A DNA stretch of 64,000 nt. Origin: Palleronia sediminis (GTDB taxonomy: Bacteria; Pseudomonadota; Alphaproteobacteria; Rhodobacterales; Rhodobacteraceae). The notes under the pieces are model-generated. The model had not been told where the DNA came from. It did not search any database and saw only the letters and a program-made list of their open reading frames with translations. A program made the position numbers and the translations under genes. Positions 33,934 to 42,476 of the stretch are shown one piece after another. Where the stretch lies: contig NZ_SNAA01000009.1 in NCBI RefSeq assembly GCF_004358695.1, positions 62,001-126,000 of the forward strand, read 5' to 3'. The stretch's first letter is position 1. Each line of letters begins with the position of its first letter.

Positions 33934-35752
33934 ACCACCACAGGTCGGGCTGGAACCCGTTCCAGTCGCCATAGGCGGGCAGGGTGTCGGGATAGTGCAG
34001 CGCCGACGAATGGGCGAGGTAGGAGACGGGGTTGAACCAGATCGGCACGACATAGCGCCCCGCCGTCAGCACCCGGTCCAGCGCCTTGACGGTGGCCACG
34101 AAATCCGCGTCGTCGGCGGCGTTCACCAGCCGGTCGGTCAGCGCGTCGATGGCCTCGGACTGGACGCCCATCCAGTTGCGCGACCCCTCCTGACCCGCGG
34201 CCTCGGAGCCCCAGTAGAGCTTTTGCTCGTTGCCGGGGCTGAGCGAGAGCGCGCGCCAGTACCACGTCATGTCGAAATCGAAGGCGTTTGTGCGTTCGGT
34301 GAACTGCGCGCCGTCGACCGTGACCACCTCGGGCTCGATCCCCAGCCGCTGGAGCGCCGAGGCGTAGAGATCGGCGATCTGGCGCGTCTCGGACGCGCCC
34401 GCCGCGCTCTGGCTGAGCAGGATCTCGAAGGTGAAGGGCCGCCCATCGGCGTCGCGCAGCCGGCCCGCGTCGCCCACCGTCCAGCCGGCCTCGGCCAGCA
34501 GGTCGAGCGCCGCGCGCGTGCCCGCGCGGTTGCGTTCGGACCCGTCCGAGACGGGCAGGGCATAGCCCTCGATCGTGCCGGGCAGGAGGCTGTCGGCAAA
34601 GGGTTCGAGCAGGTCGCGCACCGCGCCCTCGGCGGGGCCGTGCGACATGCCGAGGATCGAGTTCGAGAAATACGATCCGATGCGCGGCAGCTCGCCGTCA
34701 TTGAGGACCTGGTTCACGAATTCAAAGTTGAAGGCCTGGATCATCGCCTCGCGCACCCGCCAGTCGTCGAAGGGCGGGCGGCGGGTGTTCATCACGAAGC
34801 CCTGGATGCCCGAGGGGCGTTCATGCGCGATCTCGGACAGCACCACGTCGCCCGAGCGCACGGCGGGGAAATCGTATTGCGTGTTCCACTTGCGGGGGTT
34901 CGTCTCGCGCAGGGTGGTGAGCTGGCCGCCCTTGAACGCCTCGAACATGACCGAGGCGTCGCCGAAGAACTCGAGCCGGATCTCGTCGATATTGGCCTGG
35001 CCCGCCATGTAGGGCACCACGCCATATCCCCAGTAATCGGGATCGCGGCGGAGCGAGACATAGGCGCCGGCCTCGAAATCGTCGATGACATAGGGGGCGG
35101 TGGTGATGGGGATCTCGGTCAGGCCGGACTGGGTGAAATCCTTGCCCTCCCACTGGGCCTTTTTCAGGATCGGGCGCATCCCCATGATGAGCGCAAGCTC
35201 GTCATCGGCGGTGTTGAAGGTGATGCGGACGCTGCGCTCGCCGGTCTGCTCGATCCGCTCGACCTTGTCCCAGGTGCCGAGATAGCGGGGGTGGCCGACC
35301 GTGCCCAGCGTCTCGTAGGACCAGATCACGTCCTCGACCGTGACGGGCGTGCCGTCGGAAAACCGCGCCTCGGGGCGGAGCGTGTATTCCACCCACGAGC
35401 GGTCCGGCGCGGTTTCCACCGACTCGGCCAGCAGCCCGTAGAGCGTGAAGGGCTCGTCGAGCGAGCGGCCCATGAGCGATTCGTAGGCGACGAAGCGCAG
35501 CATCCACGGCGCCGTGCCCTTGAGGATATGCGGGTTGAGCGAATCGAAGGCGCCGATCTCGCCCTGGACGATGCGCCCGCCCTTGGGCGCGTCGGGATTG
35601 GCATAGGGCATATGGGTGAAATCGGGCGGCAGGGCGGGGCTGCCGAACATGGCGATGCCATGGGCGGGCTCGGCCCCGGCGGGGGGCGCGAGAGCGGCGG
35701 TGCAGGCCAGCGCCAGCGCCAGACCCGAGGCGCGGATCGTTTCCCTGAGCAT
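33920..35752 (-). CDS. Family 5 (YejA/OppA-like) extracellular solute-binding protein
   Basis: A 610-aa periplasmic binding protein: signal peptide 1-27, then HGIAMFGSPALPPDFTHMPYANPDAPKGG, characteristic of YejA-type peptide/microcin-C receptors, and DSLNPHILKGTAPW; a long two-lobe domain follows, ending in WYWRALSLSPGNEQKLYWGS and PIWFNPVSYLAHS. It would deliver oligopeptides to an ABC importer, but no permease or ATPase gene is adjacent in this window, so its partners must be encoded elsewhere. Translationally coupled to a small lipoprotein. Confidence 0.93.
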   Translation of the reverse strand: MLRETIRASGLALALACTAALAPPAGAEPAHGIAMFGSPALPPDFTHMPYANPDAPKGGRIVQGEIGAFDSLNPHILKGTAPWMLRFVAYESLMGRSLDEPFTLYGLLAESVETAPDRSWVEYTLRPEARFSDGTPVTVEDVIWSYETLGTVGHPRYLGTWDKVERIEQTGERSVRITFNTADDELALIMGMRPILKKAQWEGKDFTQSGLTEIPITTAPYVIDDFEAGAYVSLRRDPDYWGYGVVPYMAGQANIDEIRLEFFGDASVMFEAFKGGQLTTLRETNPRKWNTQYDFPAVRSGDVVLSEIAHERPSGIQGFVMNTRRPPFDDWRVREAMIQAFNFEFVNQVLNDGELPRIGSYFSNSILGMSHGPAEGAVRDLLEPFADSLLPGTIEGYALPVSDGSERNRAGTRAALDLLAEAGWTVGDAGRLRDADGRPFTFEILLSQSAAGASETRQIADLYASALQRLGIEPEVVTVDGAQFTERTNAFDFDMTWYWRALSLSPGNEQKLYWGSEAAGQEGSRNWMGVQSEAIDALTDRLVNAADDADFVATVKALDRVLTAGRYVVPIWFNPVSYLAHSSALHYPDTLPAYGDWNGFQPDLWWYEEG

Positions 35753-35845
35753 GACGGCAATTCCCTTGGGGTGGCTTTGCGGCCAGACTAGAGACGGACG
35801 GCGCCCGATTCAAACGCGGAACGCCGCGAAAACAGGTTTTTACGT

Positions 35846-35873
35846 TTGATTTCTGAATCGAATGGCGTATAGA
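35846..35873 (+). promoter_or_regulatory. Sigma-70-type promoter of the candidate sRNA
   Basis: TTGATT (35846-35851) and TATAGA (35868-35873) with a 16-bp spacer lie in the AT-richest stretch of the area. Transcription would start near 35880. Confidence 0.65.
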
Positions 35874-35879
35874 TGAGGC

Positions 35880-35956
35880 ACTGCTCGATAGGTTTCTTGC
35901 CTGTATGAAACCTGCCTCAATAACTTGACGCCCGCTTTGCGCGGGCGTTTTTTTTT
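35880..35956 (+). ncRNA. Candidate small RNA (about 77 nt)
   Basis: A promoter-like pair is followed, after the predicted start near 35880, by a stem-loop GGTTTC-N10-GAAACC (35891-35912), a single-stranded stretch CTGCCTCAATAACTTG, and an intrinsic terminator with an 8-bp stem and nine T residues. There is no ORF of note and no plus-strand gene upstream that the terminator could serve. Size and architecture fit an Hfq-type trans-acting sRNA. I do not recognise it as a known family. Confidence 0.6.
35928..35956 (+). terminator. Intrinsic terminator of the candidate sRNA
   Basis: ACGCCCGC (35928-35935), loop TTTGC, GCGGGCGT (35941-35948), then T9 (35948-35956). A textbook rho-independent terminator on the plus strand. 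Confidence 0.9.
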
Positions 35957-36143
35957 GGCTGTGCGGCCTCGGTTGGGTGGATTGCCTTGCGCCTGCAATA
36001 ACGGCCGAGCTTGGCCGCGCAACCCCCCGGACGCCAAGGAAACTTCAAGGAAATCGGCGGCTTGGGCGGGGTGGGCTGGCTTGTCTTTCCGCAGGGGCGC
36101 ATAGATTGCCCGGTTGAAGAGACGCAGCAGGAAAGGACAGGCC

Positions 36144-36917
36144 ATGACCTTGAAGGGCAAGACCGCCATCGTCACCGGATCGAACTCGGGAATCGGGCTC
36201 GGGGTGGCGCGCGAACTGGCGCGGGCGGGCGCCGATATCGTGCTCAATTCCTTTACCGACCGGGACGAGGACCACGCCCTGGCCGAGCGGATTTCCGCCG
36301 AGTTCGGCGTCGGCGCGCGCTATATCAAGGCGGACCTGTCGCGCGGCGACGAGGCGCGGGCGCTGGTCGAGACGGCCGGGCGCTGCGACATCCTGATGAA
36401 CAACGCCGGCATCCAGCATGTCGCCCCGATCGAGTCGTTTCCGGCCGGGAAATGGGACGCGATCATCGCCATCATGCTGAGCTCGGCCTTTCACACGATG
36501 GCGGTCGCGGTGCCGATGATGCGCGAGGCGGGCTGGGGGCGGATCATCAACCTCGCCTCGGCGCACGGGCTGCGCGCCTCGCCCTACAAATCGGCCTATG
36601 TCGCGGCCAAGCACGGGGTGGTGGGGCTGACCAAGGTCGCCGCGCTCGAGACGGCGGAGGACCCGATCACGGCCAACACGATCTGTCCGGGCTACGTGAT
36701 GACGCCGCTGGTCGAGGACCAGATCCCCGACACGATGGAGCAATACGGCATGGATCGCGAGACGGCGATCCGCGAGGTGATCCTTGCCCGGCAGCCCTCC
36801 AAGGAGTTCGCGACGGTCGAGCAGATCGGCGGGGTCGCGACGTTCCTGTGTTCGGACGCGGCGGCGCAGATCACCGGCACGTCGATCAGCGTCGATGGCG
36901 GCTGGACCGCACGCTGA
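36144..36917 (+). CDS. bdhA: 3-hydroxybutyrate dehydrogenase
   Basis: A 257-aa classical SDR. NAD-binding TGSNSGIG, NNAG in MNNAGIQHVAPIE, the catalytic Ser in NLASAHGL and SPYKSAYVAAKHG with Tyr and Lys, and the substrate-loop GYVMTPLVEDQIPD. The AGIQHVxPIExFPxxKW and TPLVExQI stretches are specific to bacterial 3-hydroxybutyrate dehydrogenases. It oxidises 3-hydroxybutyrate to acetoacetate in polyhydroxybutyrate turnover. ATG 36144 has AAAGGA upstream. Confidence 0.95.
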   Translation: MTLKGKTAIVTGSNSGIGLGVARELARAGADIVLNSFTDRDEDHALAERISAEFGVGARYIKADLSRGDEARALVETAGRCDILMNNAGIQHVAPIESFPAGKWDAIIAIMLSSAFHTMAVAVPMMREAGWGRIINLASAHGLRASPYKSAYVAAKHGVVGLTKVAALETAEDPITANTICPGYVMTPLVEDQIPDTMEQYGMDRETAIREVILARQPSKEFATVEQIGGVATFLCSDAAAQITGTSISVDGGWTAR

Positions 36918-36937
36918 AGCGCGCGGCCCCGCGGGGG

Positions 36938-37711
36938 CTATTCCAGCGCGTGGCGGTAGAGGTGCCAGCTTGCATGGCCCAGCACGGGCAGCACCACGAA
37001 GAGCCCCAGGAACCACGGCACCAGCGCCAGCAGCGTCAGCACCGCGATGATCGCGGCCCATGTGCCCATGACGACCGGGTTCGCGCGGGTGACGCGCAGG
37101 CTGAGCCGCATGGCGGTGACGAAGTCGATCTCGCGCTCGAGCAGCATCGGCAGGGCGATCGCCGTCATGGCGAACAGGAAGAACGCAAAGATGGCGCCGA
37201 AGGCGAGCTCGGCCACGACGAGGACCAGCCCCGCGCCCGAAAGATAGCTCGCCAGGTCGTCGGGCGGCCCCAGAAGCGCCTGCGGCCCCATCACGAGGGC
37301 GAAGAGCATGTGGGCGAAAAAGCTCCAGAACAGGAAGTAGAACGCGATCACCGCGCCCGCCCAGGGGATCTGGCGGTTCCGTTCCTCCCAGATGACGGAC
37401 AGCACCTCGGGAAAGGACAGGGGCGCGCCGCGTTCGAGCCTGCGGCTGACCTCGTAGAGGCCGACGGCGAGGAAGGGGGCGAGCAGTGGGAAGCCCAGCG
37501 ACAGCGTCAGCGTCCAGGTGAACAGCCCCGCGCCCAACTGCGACAACACCAGCCCCCCCAGCGCATAGACCGCCGAGAAGAATAGCCCGTAGAGCGGCGC
37601 GGCGCGGAAATCGGCCCAGCCGCGGCCGAGGATATAGACGATATGGCCGAGATGGAGCCGCGCGGGGCGGGGCAGGTCCTCGGGTGTCTGGTAGTCGGGG
37701 TGGAGCGTCAT
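36938..37711 (-). CDS. DUF2189 integral membrane protein
   Basis: A 257-aa protein with about six transmembrane helices; LGWADFR-like motif (LGRGWADFRAAPLYGLFFS) near the start and EVSRRLERGAPLSF after the second helix pair mark DUF2189. These proteins were annotated in the past as cytochrome c oxidase subunit I-like without evidence. It converges on bdhA. Function is unknown. Confidence 0.88.
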   Translation of the reverse strand: MTLHPDYQTPEDLPRPARLHLGHIVYILGRGWADFRAAPLYGLFFSAVYALGGLVLSQLGAGLFTWTLTLSLGFPLLAPFLAVGLYEVSRRLERGAPLSFPEVLSVIWEERNRQIPWAGAVIAFYFLFWSFFAHMLFALVMGPQALLGPPDDLASYLSGAGLVLVVAELAFGAIFAFFLFAMTAIALPMLLEREIDFVTAMRLSLRVTRANPVVMGTWAAIIAVLTLLALVPWFLGLFVVLPVLGHASWHLYRHALE

Positions 37712-37860
37712 GCGGTCCCTTTCACGCGGCCCTTGCACCCGGAGCCTAGCCGATTCGGACGGGCGATGTCGCGTGTTCATCGGCGCGGCGGCCGGGGGGC
37801 TGGTCACGCGCGCCGCGCGGCACAGGTAGGGCGGCAGCACAGGACGGGGAAGGGAGCCGC

Positions 37861-38877
37861 ATGGCAAAGCCGATCAACCTGGCCCTTCAGGGCGGCGGGG
37901 CGCACGGGGCCTATGCCTGGGGGGTGCTCGACCGCATCCTCGAGGGCGGAGAGCTGCGGATCGCGGCCATCTCGGGCACCTCGGCGGGGGCGCTGAACGG
38001 GGCCGCGCTCAAGGCGGGGTTCGCCGCCGGCGGCCCCGAGGGCGCGCGCGCCGCGCTCGCCGCGCTGTGGGGCCGTGTCGCGGGGGTGGGCGGCCCGGCG
38101 CTGGCGTCTTGGCTTGCGCCCTTCACCCCCGGCAACCGCGCGCTGAGCGCGGCCCTGTCGCAATCGCCCGCCTATATCTGGGGCGAGGCCGTGTCGCGCG
38201 CGACCAGCCCCTATGCGCTGGGTCCGTTCTACGCCAACCCGCTGCGCCCGATCGTGGAGGAGTTCGATTTCGACGGGGTGTGCGGTGACAATGGCCCGGC
38301 CCTGTTCGTCTGCGCGACGCGGGTGCGCGACGGGCGGGCGCGGGTGTTTTCGGGCGACGAGATCGACACCGACGCGATCCTCGCCTCGGCCTGCCTGCCG
38401 ACGCTGTTCCAGGCCGTCGAGATCGACGGCGAGGGCTATTGGGACGGCGGCTATACCGGCAACCCGGCGCTGTTCCCGCTTTACGAGACGCGGTTTCCCG
38501 ACGACGTGGTGATCGTCAACATCAATCCGCTGCGCCGCGAGGAGCTGCCGAAAAGCGCGCCGGAAATCCTAAACCGGATCAACGAGGTGAGCTTTAACGC
38601 GTCGCTTCTGGCGGATCTGCGGGCGATCCGTTTCGTGCAGCGGCTGATAGATGCGGGGCGGGTGCCGCGGGGGGCGATGAAATACGTGCTGGTCCACATG
38701 ATCGACGACACGGCGATGATGGCCGATCTGTCGGTCGCGACCAAGGTGCTGCCGTCGCCGGTGCTGATCGACCGGATGTTCCGGGCCGGGCGCGCCGCGG
38801 CCGAGGGCTTTGTCGCGGCGCATCTGGGCGATGTCGGCGAACGCTCGACCGTGGACCTGGCGGGGATGTACGATTGA
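37861..38877 (+). CDS. Patatin-like phospholipase
   Basis: A 338-aa serine lipid hydrolase. Oxyanion loop GGGAHG (11-16), nucleophile elbow GTSAG with Ser41, and catalytic Asp195 in WDGGYTGNP form the Ser-Asp dyad. No signal peptide. Patatin-type proteins next to 3-hydroxybutyrate dehydrogenase are common in alphaproteobacteria and may connect to polyhydroxyalkanoate granules, though the substrate cannot be fixed here. Its stop overlaps the next gene's TTG start. Confidence 0.92.
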   Translation: MAKPINLALQGGGAHGAYAWGVLDRILEGGELRIAAISGTSAGALNGAALKAGFAAGGPEGARAALAALWGRVAGVGGPALASWLAPFTPGNRALSAALSQSPAYIWGEAVSRATSPYALGPFYANPLRPIVEEFDFDGVCGDNGPALFVCATRVRDGRARVFSGDEIDTDAILASACLPTLFQAVEIDGEGYWDGGYTGNPALFPLYETRFPDDVVIVNINPLRREELPKSAPEILNRINEVSFNASLLADLRAIRFVQRLIDAGRVPRGAMKYVLVHMIDDTAMMADLSVATKVLPSPVLIDRMFRAGRAAAEGFVAAHLGDVGERSTVDLAGMYD

Positions 38878-39197
38878 GCGGGTGGCGGGTCATCGGCGCG
38901 GTGGCGGCCCTGTTGCTCGTCACGGGCGCCGCCGCGCCGGCCGCGGCGCAGGCGCGTTGCACCATCGAGCGGCTGGGCACGGCGGCCTGCGATCCGGTCG
39001 AGCGTCCCGCCGGCTCGAAGCCGACCGAGGGGCCGGGGGCGCCGGGGATCGACGCGGGCGCGGCGGGTCTCGGCGCCGAGGGGATGCTGCCCGAGACGGA
39101 GCGCGAGAGCGTCATAGGCGACAGCGTGACGCCCGTCCTGCCGGGTGCGGGGCCGATGCCCTGCGCGGCGAACTCGCTGGGCATCACCGCCTGTTGA
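38874..39197 (+). CDS. Secreted 107-aa protein of unknown function
   Basis: The start is TTG overlapping the patatin stop (TTGA). A signal peptide (VAALLLVTGAAAPAAAQA) precedes a proline- and glycine-rich mature part with four cysteines, two near the start (RCTIERLGTAACDPV) and two at the end (MPCAANSLGITAC), suggesting two disulfides. No family is recognised. Coupling to the patatin gene suggests a joint role. Confidence 0.65.
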   Translation: MSGWRVIGAVAALLLVTGAAAPAAAQARCTIERLGTAACDPVERPAGSKPTEGPGAPGIDAGAAGLGAEGMLPETERESVIGDSVTPVLPGAGPMPCAANSLGITAC

Positions 39198-39219
39198 GGG
39201 CCGGGGCTGCGCGAGGGGG

Positions 39220-39927
39220 CTATTGCGCCGCTTCGAGCCGGGGCTTGGTCGGATCCTTGCCATTGGGATAGACGAGCCCCGCCGAGATCACGAGCTTGGC
39301 CGCATCCTCGACCGTCATCTCGAGCTCGATCAGCTCGGAGCGGGGCACGAAAAGCAGGAAGCCCGAGGTCGGGTTGGGCGTCGTGGGCAAAAACACCGCC
39401 GCCTTGTCGTCGCTGGTGGGGATGATCTCGGCCACCTCGCCCTTGGCCGAGGTCGAGACGAAGGCGATGGCCCATATGCCCTTGCGCGGGTATTCGATCA
39501 GCACGGCCTTGTCGAACGAGGTCTCGGTCTGGGCGAACACGGTCTCGGCGATCTGTTTCAGCCCCGAATAGACCGAGCGCACGATGGGCGTGTAGAACAC
39601 GATGCTTTCGGCCCAGCGCAGCAGCGAGCGGCCGATCAGCCCCTTGGCGAGCCAGCCGATCGCCACCGTGAACACCAGGAAAAAGATGACGCCGACGCCG
39701 CGCAGGTTGATCCCGATATATTGCTCGGGGCGGAAACGCATCGGCACGAAGGGCAGCACCACCGCGTCGATCCAGCCGATGGTGGCCCAGATCAGCCAGA
39801 CGGTCAGGCCGATGGGGGCGATCACCACCAGCCCGGTCAGGAAATTGCCCCGGAACCGGGACAGGATGCCCGGCCGTCGCGGCAGGGCGGGCGCATCGGG
39901 GAGCTTCATCTTGGACGATCTGGCCAC
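39220..39927 (-). CDS. DUF502 membrane protein
   Basis: A 235-aa protein. Two transmembrane helices (FLTGLVVIAPIGLTVWLIW and GVGVIFFLVFTVAIGWLAKGLIG) are followed by a soluble beta-rich region with TPIVRSVYSGLKQ and VFLPTTPNPTSGFLLFVPRSEL, the DUF502 signature. In plants relatives (LCV/COV) act in membrane trafficking; in bacteria the function is unknown. Confidence 0.9.
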   Translation of the reverse strand: MARSSKMKLPDAPALPRRPGILSRFRGNFLTGLVVIAPIGLTVWLIWATIGWIDAVVLPFVPMRFRPEQYIGINLRGVGVIFFLVFTVAIGWLAKGLIGRSLLRWAESIVFYTPIVRSVYSGLKQIAETVFAQTETSFDKAVLIEYPRKGIWAIAFVSTSAKGEVAEIIPTSDDKAAVFLPTTPNPTSGFLLFVPRSELIELEMTVEDAAKLVISAGLVYPNGKDPTKPRLEAAQ

Positions 39928-40018
39928 GGGGGAAGATCCGGCTGGGTCAAGGGGTGGACGCGATTGTGTCGGCCGGTGAGGGCGGCCGACAGGTCAATCT
40001 AGGCCCCGCGCCCGGCCC

Positions 40019-40966
40019 TTACAACGGATCAATCTGCGCGCCCGCGACCCGGTCGCGCAAACCGGCTATTTCGCGGGCGATCGCCGCGCCCAGACACGCA
40101 TTGTTGAGCACGAGCGCGATATTGGCCTCGAGCGAGCGGCCGTCGGTCAGCTCGTAGAGGCGGGCGAGCAGGTAGGGCGTCACCGATTTCGCGGCGATGC
40201 CGTCGGCCTCGGCATCGGCGAGGGCCTGCTCGATCAGCGGCGCCAGAGTCTCGGCGGGGATCTCGTCGGCCTCGGGGATGGGGTTGGCGGCCAACTGCCC
40301 GCCGGGCAGGCCCAGCGCGCCGCGCATGACATGGGCCGCGGCGATCTCGGAGGCGGTGTCGAGCCGGAGCGGCGCGGGATGGGGCGAGCGGCGCGACCAG
40401 AAGGCCGGCAGCACGTCCTGGCCCACGGCGATCACGGGCACGCCGTAGGTCTCGAGCACCTCCCAGGTCTTGGGCAGGTCGAGAATGGCCTTGGCGCCCG
40501 CGGCCACCACGGTCACGGGGGTCTCGGCCAGTTCGCGCAGGTCAGCAGAAATGTCGAAGCTGAGCTCGGCGCCGCGATGCACGCCGCCGATGCCGCCGGT
40601 GGCGAAGACCTCGATCCCGGCGAGGCGCGCGGCGATCATGGTGGCCGAGACGGTGGTGGCGCCGGTGCCGCCGGTGGCCATGCAGGCGGCGAGATCGGCG
40701 CGGCTGAGCTTGGCCACGTTCTCGGCGCGGGCGAGCTGGGACAGCGCCTCGTCGGTGAGCCCGACATGCAGCGTGCCCTCGATCACGGCGATGGTGGCGG
40801 GCACCGCGCCCTCGTCGCGGATCACGGTCTCGATGCGGCGCGCGGTCTCGAGATTGCGCGGCCAGGGCATGCCGTGGGTGATGATGGTGCTTTCGAGCGC
40901 GACCAGCGGCGTTCCGGCCTCGCGCGCGGCGGCGACCTCGGGGGAATAGGCGATGGGTCCGGTCAT
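40019..40966 (-). CDS. psuG: Pseudouridine-5'-phosphate glycosidase
   Basis: A 315-aa enzyme that splits pseudouridine 5'-phosphate to uracil and ribose 5-phosphate. Typical stretches are VALESTIITHGMPWPRNLETA, KLSRADLAACMATGGTGATTVSATM, FATGGIGGVHRG and VVAAGAKAILDLPKTWEVLETYGVPV. The ATG overlaps the psuK stop (ATGA), forming a two-gene pathway with the kinase. Confidence 0.96.
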   Translation of the reverse strand: MTGPIAYSPEVAAAREAGTPLVALESTIITHGMPWPRNLETARRIETVIRDEGAVPATIAVIEGTLHVGLTDEALSQLARAENVAKLSRADLAACMATGGTGATTVSATMIAARLAGIEVFATGGIGGVHRGAELSFDISADLRELAETPVTVVAAGAKAILDLPKTWEVLETYGVPVIAVGQDVLPAFWSRRSPHPAPLRLDTASEIAAAHVMRGALGLPGGQLAANPIPEADEIPAETLAPLIEQALADAEADGIAAKSVTPYLLARLYELTDGRSLEANIALVLNNACLGAAIAREIAGLRDRVAGAQIDPL

Positions 40967-41853
40967 GGGGCGAGCTCCTTGGAGATGTGGGAGGCGGCAT
41001 AGGCGAGCGCCGCATCGAGGGCCGCGGCGCGGTCGGCGCCGCCGCGTTCGGCGGCGATATGGGCCGCCATGAAGGCATCGCCCGCGCCGGTGACGCCGAC
41101 CACGCGCACGGGCGGGGGCGTCGCGATGAGCAGCCCCTCGGCATCGGCCATGGCCGCGGGGGCGGCGCCGTCGGTGACGATGGCGCGCGCGGCACCGGCG
41201 GCGACCAGCGCGGGGGCCGCGTCGGCGGCGTCGGGCGCGCCGGTGGCGCCCAGCAGGATCCCGGCCTCGGCGCGGTTGACGTAGAAGGTCGCGCGGGGGT
41301 GCGACAGCAGCGGGATCAGCCGCTCGGCCTTGCCCGGAGAGGCGGGGGCCACGCGCAGATCGGCGCGGGCGAGCCAGGGCGCATCGGCCAGGCGCGCGAG
41401 CAGGTCGGCGGGCAGGTTGCCGTCGAGCGCCGCGCAGCCCTCGAAGGGCACGTCGGGGGTGGCGAGGCGGCCATCCTCGAGCGGGGCGAGGATGCGCGCG
41501 CCGGCGGCCTCGAGCGTATGGGCATCGGCGATGGCGGCGATCAGGCCGTTGGTGCCCTCGATCGCCATGTAGCGGTCGGTGGGCAGGCCCTCGGGGCGGT
41601 GGACATGGGCGATGCCGATGCCGTGGCGGGCGATGAGCGCCAGCAGCGCGTCGCCCTCGGGGTCGCAGCCCACGGCGCTGAGCAGGTCGGGCGCATGGCC
41701 GAGGCGGGCGAGCCCCATGGCGATGTTGAGCGCCACGCCGCCGGGCTGGGCGCGGATGCGGCCGGGGCGGTCGTCGCCCGCGCGCATGGCGGTGGGCGCG
41801 CAGCCGATGAGATCCCACAGGACGCTACCGATGCAGAGGGGGGCGGTGCTCAT
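40963..41853 (-). CDS. psuK: PfkB-family sugar kinase, probable pseudouridine kinase
   Basis: A 296-aa ribokinase-type kinase with the N-terminal GGVALNIAMGLARLG and the C-terminal anion-hole/catalytic motif VTGAGDAFMAAH. Its coupling to psuG (4-bp overlap) makes pseudouridine phosphorylation the likely reaction. No nucleoside transporter is nearby. The promoter should lie in the gap shared with the GTA cluster. Confidence 0.88.
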   Translation of the reverse strand: MSTAPLCIGSVLWDLIGCAPTAMRAGDDRPGRIRAQPGGVALNIAMGLARLGHAPDLLSAVGCDPEGDALLALIARHGIGIAHVHRPEGLPTDRYMAIEGTNGLIAAIADAHTLEAAGARILAPLEDGRLATPDVPFEGCAALDGNLPADLLARLADAPWLARADLRVAPASPGKAERLIPLLSHPRATFYVNRAEAGILLGATGAPDAADAAPALVAAGAARAIVTDGAAPAAMADAEGLLIATPPPVRVVGVTGAGDAFMAAHIAAERGGADRAAALDAALAYAASHISKELAP

Positions 41854-42128
41854 GCGCGGGCATTTGCGTCATGGGCGCCGCCGAAGCAAGCGCCGATCTG
41901 CGCGAATGCGGGCGGTCGGCGCGGTCATGGTTGGGTGAGGCGGTTCGCGTGGTGGGTGAGGTTCGGCGCGCAAGTTGTTGATGGGGATCGTTTCCAAGGG
42001 CGTTTCCCCTTCGTGATGGCACCGCGCGGCGACTTGGCGGCGTGGCAAGCCCGGCGTGGCAGGGTGGTCGGGCTGGAGACGGGGACCGCTCGGGGAATGA
42101 CGGAGGGCAGGCATGGGGAGCAGGCGGC
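41854..42128. other. 275-bp gap between psuK and the GTA cluster
   Basis: Divergent region that must contain the psuK promoter and, on the plus strand, the GTA promoter. No convincing -35/-10 pair is seen on the plus strand. Two near-identical direct repeats lie at 41928-41949 and 41950-41970 (core GGGTGAGG followed by TTCG). GTA transcription in relatives depends on the GafA activator and CtrA; I see no TTAA-N7-TTAA CtrA box. Confidence 0.45.
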
Positions 42129-42458
42129 ATGACGGTGACGCGGGTGCAGGACGAGGGCGGGGAGCGCGCGGAGGCGCTTCTCGACCTGGCGGAGGAACAG
42201 GTGGTCGAGATCCTCGGCGACCTCGAAGGGGCGAAGCTGCGGCTGCGCGCGGAGGATGCGCTGGTCGAAAGCGAGTTGCGGGGGCTGTCGGAGGCGCTGA
42301 GGCGCGCGGTGCAGACCATGTTCACCGAGCGCGAAAGGCTCGACGCGCTCAGGCGCAAGCAGGCGGGGATCGCGCATGATTACGCGATGGATTTCGAGGC
42401 GGCGCGGGCCGAGATCGGCCGGAGGCTGGCGCGCTTGCGCGCGGCGGGCCATGGCTGA
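42129..42458 (+). CDS. GTA g1: small terminase subunit
   Basis: A 109-aa mostly helical protein (EERAEALLDLAEEQ..., long heptad-like helices and MFTERERLDALRRKQAGIAHDYAMDFEAARAEIG), matching RcGTA orfg1, the TerS of the GTA packaging motor. GTA terminases package host DNA by a headful-like mechanism without sequence specificity. A GGGGAG site precedes the ATG. First gene of the structural operon. Confidence 0.85.
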   Translation: MTVTRVQDEGGERAEALLDLAEEQVVEILGDLEGAKLRLRAEDALVESELRGLSEALRRAVQTMFTERERLDALRRKQAGIAHDYAMDFEAARAEIGRRLARLRAAGHG

Positions 42459-42476
42459 GCGCGCGGGGATGGGGGC

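Larger units (their letters stand above)
35753..36143. other. 391-bp gap between binding-protein gene and bdhA
   Basis: The flanking genes diverge. The gap contains the promoter region of the binding-protein gene (left), a self-contained candidate sRNA gene on the plus strand (35846-35956, listed), and a leader for bdhA on the right (35957-36143) in which I recognise only the AAAGGA ribosome-binding site. Confidence 0.5.

Noticed and set aside
36114-36143. Upstream in-frame ATG (MKRRSRKGQ) for bdhA
   Set aside because: The MTLKGKTAIVTG start at 36144 has an AAAGGA site and matches SDR N-termini; the extension is basic and unconserved in appearance.
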